From positions 1 to 15,660 of the forward strand of contig SKUI01000248.1 of NCBI GenBank assembly GCA_007122185.1: 15,660 nt of DNA. Reading direction: 5' to 3'. Below the pieces are notes generated by a model, which was given only the letters and a program-made list of their open reading frames with translations, did no database searches and was not told where the DNA came from. Source of the stretch: Rhodothermia bacterium (lineage in GTDB: Bacteria > Bacteroidota > Rhodothermia > Balneolales > Natronogracilivirgulaceae). Numbering within the stretch: the first letter of the stretch is position 1; every line of letters starts with the position of its first letter. The position numbers were made by a program, and so were the translations under genes. Of this stretch, positions 8,101 through 13,900 are shown piece by piece.

Positions 8101-8426
8101 TGGCTGAAGTCGGTGTGCGAGTCGTAGATGATCACGGAGACCCGGTCATTGAGCTGGTGCCGGAAATCACGCTGCAACTGTGCGTAGGCCGCTTCCAGGC
8201 TTTTGGCTGTAAACTCGGCCAGATAATAGTTATTTGACTCGTAATAGTAGACATCGAAGTGTTCGGACTGGATGAATCGCCAGTCAAACTGTGCGTATTG
8301 CACGCGGTTTTTCCCGAAACCGAAATACTGTGCATGGGATTGGGGAACAATAAATGCACTGCTAATCAGCAGGATGCACGTTGCTGCAAGCAAGCGGACA
8401 AAAGAAAACTGGCGTGTTGAGTTCAT
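5184..8426 (-). CDS. Outer-membrane protein fusing a peptidase-MA metallopeptidase, a TolB-like beta-propeller and a BamA/TamA-like barrel
   Basis: A 1080-residue exported protein with a signal peptide (hydrophobic 10-27, likely cleavage after SHA at 32). Residues about 41-290 form a peptidase-MA-like gluzincin domain with HELVH (150-154) and WFEEGLSEY (181-189), which supplies the probable third zinc ligand E184. Residues about 301-590 hold six PD40/TolB-type blades with repeated WSPDGRKIA-like motifs (for example 368-376, 413-421). An acidic linker (about 591-720) has no recognisable POTRA domain. Residues about 721-1080 are a beta-barrel with LRGH (973-976), corresponding to the VRGF motif of Omp85 proteins, then NAEFRFPL, and a terminal phenylalanine typical of an outer-membrane signal. 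It is third in the minus-strand order tamB-rnr-this gene. Likely cell location: outer membrane, with protease and propeller in the periplasm. The substrate and exact role are unknown; OMP assembly or quality control is an inference. Confidence 0.85.
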   Translation of the reverse strand: MNSTRQFSFVRLLAATCILLISSAFIVPQSHAQYFGFGKNRVQYAQFDWRFIQSEHFDVYYYESNNYYLAEFTAKSLEAAYAQLQRDFRHQLNDRVSVIIYDSHTDFSQTNVVPLPVDAQGIGGVTDKFKNRITIPFMGNFGDYRQVLHHELVHAIFNDLFYGGSIQAIIQNNIQLVIPLWFEEGLSEYVSLGWDTDTDMFMREAVMNNMMPPIQQMGGFMAYRGGQAFWNFIVEEYGREKIGEILQNVRQTRSVEAGLRQSLGLTMSELNERFQDSLRKTYFPEIAIREDLREIGRLITTDRFRRAYNTSPAVSPQGDRIAMISNARGFFDVIVLNARDGSRIKTLIRGEDNVDFEELNILRPNLTWSPDGRKIALSTRSGGSVDLAIVDYRTEEVQKIVFPQLDAIGSVAWSPDGRKIAFQGNDGPFTNIYVYNLENGDFLSATNDVFSDWDPAWSNDSEYILFASDRGPHTQVNTFRTNYNVLLNPNINQSDIYMLRLGSNRATRLTSTPNWNESRPIMTQDGRLIYVSDQNGIPNVYEMDLETRTSYPLTDLVTGVMQMSISADGDLLAINSFNRGFVHIFTIDNPFERRKTETLQRNHWAERRLREPVEQRVPAIGLAFQMFDDDLHRMSATELVRQTSSIMDLILEQERELDPPDDVEDDPVAADTAEVDEDVIDFRNYVFGDDLDDLVTTTHLEQVREDKPTRTDDGRFIPRRYRLEFSPDITYAAGGVSTFYGTYALAAFTFSDLLGDHRINLITNLQFDLRNSDYEVSYGYYANRTNYLVRYFHTSRNFLVLSRDFSDFEQVRYRFYGGGLQFQYPLNKFTRIDYGINLINISRDFSLVYANVSDSDDTYFLYPEVTFTRDLTRPGFLAPLSGRRYAISLTGSPPITSDVIGFASVIGDFRQYFHLGMGYVFAFRGTGAASFGPDAQNFFMGGIQNWINFRWAEGSLQTDRLEDIFFTIPALPLRGHFFNSAIGNRFGLFNAEFRFPLIAAMLPGPIPIIPLYNIQGTMFFDMGAAWDGTSRDAILAGTGFGLRTILLGLPFRYDLAWPLDIEGGTGFGRRVHYFSIGLDF

Positions 8427-8503
8427 CTGTGTCTGTACGTTATTTAAGTAAAATTACATCATCGCTGATCACGGGTAAAAAGTTCCGTCCAAAATGGCCG
8501 GTT

Positions 8504-10690
8504 TCACTTTTTTTCGGACCGTTCCGGCAGGAAATCAATCTGGCGCTGTTCGATATCCGTACGGGCCACTTTCACCCTGATGTTATCACCCAGGCGATAT
8601 GATTTTCCACGGCTGCGGCCCCGCAGCTGGTGGCGGGACTGTTCGTAGACGTAGTAATCATCATCAAGATCGCGTACGGCGATCATGCCTTCGCAATAAC
8701 TTTCGTTCAGCAGGACAAAGAGCCCTTTTTCTGTGACACCACTGATCACACCATCGAACGAATCTCCAATGTGTTCGGACATGTATTCCACCTGCTTCAG
8801 CTTGATGGAATCACGTTCAGCTATAACGGCATCGCGTTCTTTTTCGCTGCAGTGGTCGCCAAGCACGATAAGCTCCTGAAAGCTGTAACCGGGCAGGCCC
8901 GCCGCGTACTGCTTCAGAAGCCGATGCACCACCAGATCGGGATAACGTCGGATGGGGCTCGTAAAGTGTGTGTATTCGCTGAAACCAAGTCCATAGTGTC
9001 CGATATTTTTCGGACTGTAAACGGCCTTGGCCATTGAGCGCAGTACAAGCTCGTTTATGGCATATTTCAGTGTGGTCTTGTTGGCCTGGTGGATGAGACT
9101 GTTGATCTGATCGGCCGTGACCTTGCCGTCCCTGACATGGAAATCAATGCCGAGCGGGCGCACATTTTCACCTATATTCTTGAGTTTTTCGGGATCCGGG
9201 CGGTCGTGGACGCGGTAGAGGAACGGATAGCGTGTTTTGCCGGCTTTACTGCCATCTTTTCCCTTATCACTTCCGTTGCCACGGCTTTTCTCCTGCTCCC
9301 GCAATATGGATACGTGTTCCGAAACGGTTTTGTTTGCCATCAGCATGCATTCTTCCACGAGCCGGTGCGCGGCCAGCCGCTCCTTGACATAGACACCGAG
9401 CGGGCGTCCGTGTTCATCAAGGCGGAAACGGGGTTCCGGCGTGTCCAGGTCGATTGATCCCTGCCGGAACCGATTGTCGGTGAGCATGGCGGTCATTTTG
9501 GCCAGGGTCCGGACGGATGTCTCGTGCTTGTGCTCTTTGCCGTCGATGATCTCCTGCACTTCTTCATAGGTGAAACGCATGGAGGAGTTGATCACGGTCT
9601 CCTCAATGGAGTACCCCAGCCTTTTGCCATCGGGGGTGATTTCCATGAAGCAGCTGTATGCGAGCTTGTCTTCGTTGGGACGGAGGCTGCACACGCCGTT
9701 GCTCAGGCATTCCGGCAGCATGGGGATGGTACGGTCCACCAGATAGACACTTGTCCCCCGGTCGCGGGCTTCCTTGTCGAGTATCCGATCCTGCTGCACG
9801 TAGTAGCTTACGTCGGCGATATGCACACCCAGATAGAAATTGCCGTTATCCAGGATCGAGATGCTCAGCGCATCGTCAAAATCCTTGGCGTCATGCGGAT
9901 CAATGGTGAACACCTCCCAATCGCGGATATCCTTGCGGCGCTTGTACTCCTTTTCGGGGATGTTTACGGCCACACTTTCCGCGAACTCCTCCACGGCGGG
10001 CGGGAACGCGGCCTGCATCTCATTTTCGGCGAGGATGGAAAGTATCGATGCATTGTTGGTACCCTTTTTGCCCAGGTTTTCAAGAACCTCGGCTTCGGGA
10101 AGCGAGCGCGGATGAAGCCAGTCCACCAGCCTGAAGGTGACTTTGTCGTTGTGCCGGGCACCTTTGGTGTTATCAGGATGCACGAAAAACTCGACCTGCG
10201 CCGATTTCTCATCCGGTATGATCAGATAGGTGCTCTTGCCCTCCATGTGGAATGTACCGACGAAGAACTTCTTTCCGCGTGAGATCACATCCACAATTTT
10301 TCCCTCTTCACGGTCGCTACGGGATTTCGGGAGGATGGCCACCCGGACCCGGTCTTTATCCAGTGCCGTGCCGGTGTGTTTGGACGGGATGCGGATATCC
10401 TGCTCCCTGCCCTCCACCTTGACATAGCCGGTGCCGGACCGCGTGCTTGTAAAGACGCCCTCGACCTCGTTGCTGTCCTTGCGTGCATCGGCTATGCGAT
10501 AGGTATCGTTCTTCTCGACGATCTTGTTGCGCTTGAGCAATCGTTTCAGTGCCTTGTTGAATCGTTCATCCCCCTTTTTGGGCGGCAGTTTGAAGGCTCT
10601 GCGGAGCGTGGCGCGCGCGACCCAGCTTTCGGAATGGCGCTCAAGCAGTTCCATGATAAGATCCTCGAGGTGAATTTTCTTTTTTTTCAT
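8504..10690 (-). CDS. rnr: Ribonuclease R, 3'-5' exoribonuclease
   Basis: A 728-residue RNase II/RNB-family enzyme that degrades structured RNA processively from the 3' end in the cytoplasm. Domains in order are a winged-helix-like start (about 8-68), cold-shock domains (about 76-240), the RNB catalytic domain (about 255-590) and a C-terminal S1 domain (about 642-720). The catalytic motif DPHDAKDFDDA (264-274) keeps all metal-binding aspartates (D264, D270, D272, D273), and YTHFTSPIRRYPDL (573-586) is intact. The helix-turn-helix start and S1 end favour RNase R over RNase II. A charged Gly/Lys/Ser-rich insert (about 467-486) interrupts the RNB domain before 'YRVHDRP'. The gene lies between tamB and the barrel protein on the same strand, with gaps of 242 and 77 bp. 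No Shine-Dalgarno precedes the ATG, and an A8 run follows it. Confidence 0.96.
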   Translation of the reverse strand: MKKKKIHLEDLIMELLERHSESWVARATLRRAFKLPPKKGDERFNKALKRLLKRNKIVEKNDTYRIADARKDSNEVEGVFTSTRSGTGYVKVEGREQDIRIPSKHTGTALDKDRVRVAILPKSRSDREEGKIVDVISRGKKFFVGTFHMEGKSTYLIIPDEKSAQVEFFVHPDNTKGARHNDKVTFRLVDWLHPRSLPEAEVLENLGKKGTNNASILSILAENEMQAAFPPAVEEFAESVAVNIPEKEYKRRKDIRDWEVFTIDPHDAKDFDDALSISILDNGNFYLGVHIADVSYYVQQDRILDKEARDRGTSVYLVDRTIPMLPECLSNGVCSLRPNEDKLAYSCFMEITPDGKRLGYSIEETVINSSMRFTYEEVQEIIDGKEHKHETSVRTLAKMTAMLTDNRFRQGSIDLDTPEPRFRLDEHGRPLGVYVKERLAAHRLVEECMLMANKTVSEHVSILREQEKSRGNGSDKGKDGSKAGKTRYPFLYRVHDRPDPEKLKNIGENVRPLGIDFHVRDGKVTADQINSLIHQANKTTLKYAINELVLRSMAKAVYSPKNIGHYGLGFSEYTHFTSPIRRYPDLVVHRLLKQYAAGLPGYSFQELIVLGDHCSEKERDAVIAERDSIKLKQVEYMSEHIGDSFDGVISGVTEKGLFVLLNESYCEGMIAVRDLDDDYYVYEQSRHQLRGRSRGKSYRLGDNIRVKVARTDIEQRQIDFLPERSEKK

Positions 10691-10730
10691 TGCGTATGTA
10701 AAGTCAATTATGTTGGTGCAGCTATTTCAG

Positions 10731-10759
10731 ATGATTCCGGAAGTGCAAGATGCTGTCAA
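10731..10759 (-). promoter_or_regulatory. Candidate sigma-70-like promoter for rnr
   Basis: On the minus strand a perfect TTGACA (10759 to 10754) is followed after 17 nt by AATCAT (10736 to 10731), a four-of-six match to TATAAT. That gives a start near 10724 and a leader of about 34 nt before the rnr ATG. The -35 element lies in the degenerate first unit of the 14-bp array and the -10 in an inverted-repeat arm. Bacteroidota promoters often differ from this consensus, so the call is weak. Confidence 0.28.
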
Positions 10760-10892
10760 GTTGAATGCCGGTAAGTGCAGGCTGGTAAGTGCAGGCCGGT
10801 CAGTGAATGTTGGTAAGTGAATGCCGGTAAGTGCAGGCCGGTAAGTGAATGTTGGTAAGTGAATGCCGGTCAGTGAATGCTGGTAATGGAAC
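10752..10892. repeat. 14-bp tandem repeat (minisatellite), eight exact-length units plus degenerate ends
   Basis: Units of the form G(C/T)(C/T)GGT(A/C)AGTG(C/A)A(G/T) run back to back from 10767 to 10878. Starts are 10767, 10781, 10795, 10809, 10823, 10837, 10851 and 10865. A damaged unit precedes (10752-10766) and another follows (10879-10892). Only a few columns vary: TAAG/TCAG, and the ending CAG or AAT. The array occupies more than half of the 242-bp gap between the tamB stop and the rnr start. The period is not a multiple of three, so every reading frame cycles, and I treat it as non-coding. There is no spacer pattern, so it is not a CRISPR array. Confidence 0.95.
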
Positions 10893-10932
10893 AAGCAGGA
10901 AACCGGAATCATTCTTCCCATGCCTGTATATT

Positions 10933-13900
10933 TTATTCTGACTCCTGAAGAGGCGGTTCGTTGCCGGGCACTACCTCCCGGATGCCGAAAATGCCATTGG
11001 TGTCCGTCATGGTCCGGTCTTCAGATTCGTCATCCTCACGGGCGGCCGAATTTCCCGCAGGTTCTGATTCACTGCCTCCCAGCAATCCGAAAACTGTGGT
11101 TACATTACGCCAGACACGGTTCCCGAACTCTTTCCAGGAGTTGAAACGGAATTGCGCCTCCAGACCAAGTCCGTTGACGTTCTCGACATCGGCCTGGGTT
11201 CCGAGAATGGACATGAGCATGGGATCTTTCCTGTGGAACACTTCGACGGAGAGGTTTGGATTGATACGGTAGGTGGCGCCAAGATCACCGATATTGGCTT
11301 CTTCACCGCCTACTTCACCTTCACGCCGAAGAACCAGCCGGTCATCGAACAGGCGCAGCGCTATGGCCAGGTCGGCCTGATCAAATCCGAGAAGGTTCAG
11401 GTCCACATCCACGTTCAGCAGGTTGTGACTGAGCAGCGTATTGATCTGGCTGGACAGGAGCTGGCTGATGCCCACCTGTCCGGCCCGGGCCTGGAGCGTG
11501 GTGCCGAGCTCCTGGGTCTGTGTATCGCCCACGAGGGCTCCGGAGATGAAACCTCCGGTAAACAGAAGGCTTGTGGCCTGAATCAGTTTCTGTTCTTCGC
11601 TGTTGAGCACATTGAGGACCGTGGCGTTTTGCGTGGCATCAATGGCGTTCGGGAATTCGAAGTAGAAATCGTTTTCTATGTTGTCAAGGGGGCCGGTGAT
11701 GCGAAGCAGCAATTCAACGGGGACCCGGTTGGTCTGATCTGCCGCCGCTCCGAGGAGCGGAGCAATATTTGGCCGGGACCGGTAGACCGCGGTGATATCC
11801 AGCAGGGCGTTTGTGGGGTCTCCCTCCAGGCGGATGGTTCCCCCCTCACGCAGGATGAACCGGCGAGTGAGGATATCGCCGCCAACGAACAGGTAGTCAC
11901 CGCTGCTGATGTCGAAATTTCCGAATATCTGAAGGTCCTCGTCCTCCAGCGTGATACGTACGCGTCCGCTTCCCTGTGCGTTTACGATTTCCCCGGTAAC
12001 AGGATCGAATATGAGCTGAACCGTGGAATTTGGGCCGGCAATGAACTGCAGGTCCATGCGGAACACTTCCATGAACGTACGGTCGATCTGACGCAAAATG
12101 GCGGGATCGGTGATAACTTCCCGGCGAAAGTCCACCTCGCCAAAATCCTTCACAAACCGTATGAACCGGCCCTGGGCCTCATCGACGGATTGATTCACAA
12201 GCGGCAAGGATAGGCGCGACTGGCTGGTGGTAGTTACCGGTTCAATGGTGCGCACAAACGGGGATATGTTGGATCCGCTGATATTGACCACACCAGTACC
12301 GGAAACCCTGCCATAGAACGGAACGTCCGGTCCGTCGCTGTTATCCAGAAACCGAAGATTACGCATATCCAGAGTAATATCCATGAACTTTTCGGGCTGG
12401 AAGTCATTGAAGTCATAATAACCGGTGACCACCCCCCTTCCTCTTGCGGCATCACGTGCGTTGAGCTGGTGGATGATGACGCCGTCATGACGGTTCACCG
12501 ATACGCGTCCATCAATGTAGTAAAGCGGTTCCAGGAATACGGGGATCACCTCAGATTCAAGGATTTCAAAGTCGCCATGGAAATCAAAATCACTGAAGTT
12601 GCCGGTGATATAACCTGATCCAATGGCCCTCCCCTCAATCGATTCAAAGATGCTTTCCATGAGATGACGCAGCACCCATGCGTCCAGTTCCTTCACATTT
12701 ATATCAAAGTAGTATAGCGAATCAACCTGTTCGTTTACGTCGGGTGTCCGGAACCAGCCCGATGCGGTCAGATGTTGGCGGGTGCCATTGTTGCGTTCGA
12801 TATAGTCGGCATATTTCTGTTCATCGGTGATGACAAGCAAATCTGTGTCGAACCGGTCTTCCGTAGCGTTATAACTGCTATTGAGACTCATATCGCCGAT
12901 AACGCGATTGTTCAGCGAAAGGCGATCCACAGTGAGGTTTCCGTGGAACAGCGGATTCACAGCCAGGTTCTTCGTTACAAAGTCGCCATCCAGCAGCCCC
13001 TGGAAAGTGACTCTGCCATCTATCATGTCTGAAATGCGCTGCAGGTCAACATTGTCAAATCTGTATTGTACCGAATCTTCGGGGTCGCTGCTGAATGTGC
13101 CGTCCACAAAAATCCTGTCGTTGCCGCTCAGGGCCAGAAAATCCTCGACATGCAGTTTGCCGCCCCGCGAGTAGCGGAACAGCGGACGGCCTTCGGTCAC
13201 CCAGAGATAACGCTGGTTGCCAAGCATAAAGCTCTCGATACCGAAAAAGAGTTCTTCGGCTCCAAGTCTGCCTGTGATATCAGCGGCCAATCGCACTTCA
13301 TTTGCAAAATGTGCGATACGGCTGCGGCTGGTGACCTCTCCGGAATCAAATGCGAGGATCCATGATAAACTGTCCACATTCTGCTCCATGAAATGAAGCT
13401 GCCCGACCCGCAGATCAAGATCCAGTTCCATGGTTTCGTGGAGCGGCAGGTCCGTTTGGAAACCGGCGGTGAGTGAAATGTCTGTGCGATTTATGGAGAA
13501 TCCGTTCCAGGTTGTGGAATCATCCTGCAATTCCGAACGGATCAGAAGTTTTTCATTGTCGGCGTGTACGTCCATCTCAAGCTGCAGTCTGGATGTGATC
13601 TCGGGGAAGCGGGGAATGTAAGCACGCAGCAGTGGCAGGTTCTTGATTTCAAAAAAGATATCGCCCTTGAGGAGATGCTTGTCTGACGCCCTGTAAGCGA
13701 CAGGCATTTCTTCCGCCTGGAACAGGATTTCCTCTTTTATTCTTTGCTCAAAATGGTCGCTCCATTGCCGGAAAAGCGGGGGGATGGATGGGAGAAGGAT
13801 ATCACCCTCCATGACAAGATCGGCAACCGAACTGGTAAGCCGCACCGATCGCGTTGTCGATTCGGGGTGATTCACATCCAGATACAGCTGATGCGATCCG

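Larger units (their letters stand above)
10731..10912. repeat. 10-bp inverted repeat enclosing the minisatellite
   Basis: ATGATTCCGG at 10731-10740 has its exact reverse complement CCGGAATCAT at 10903-10912. The arms lie almost symmetrically, 11 bp and 10 bp outside the first and last degenerate repeat units. The match stops sharply at both ends. A chance 10-bp match in a region this size is uncommon but possible. Confidence 0.55.

Noticed and set aside
9524..10282. 252-codon plus-strand open frame
   Set aside because: It is antisense to the catalytic and cold-shock domains of rnr, with no domain signal of its own.
10752..10892. CRISPR array
   Set aside because: The units are 14 bp and contiguous, with no unique spacers and no cas genes nearby.
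10727..10921. 64-codon minus-strand frame encoding a 14-residue repeat (LTGIHLPTFT-like)
   Set aside because: The periodic peptide is an automatic consequence of a 14-bp DNA repeat, whose three copies make 42 nt. There is no RBS and no known repeat protein.
11152..12213. 353-codon open frame on the plus strand
   Set aside because: It lies wholly antisense to the tamB C-terminal region, whose DUF490 motifs are clear. It has no recognisable family motif and is a shadow of a G/C-balanced coding strand.
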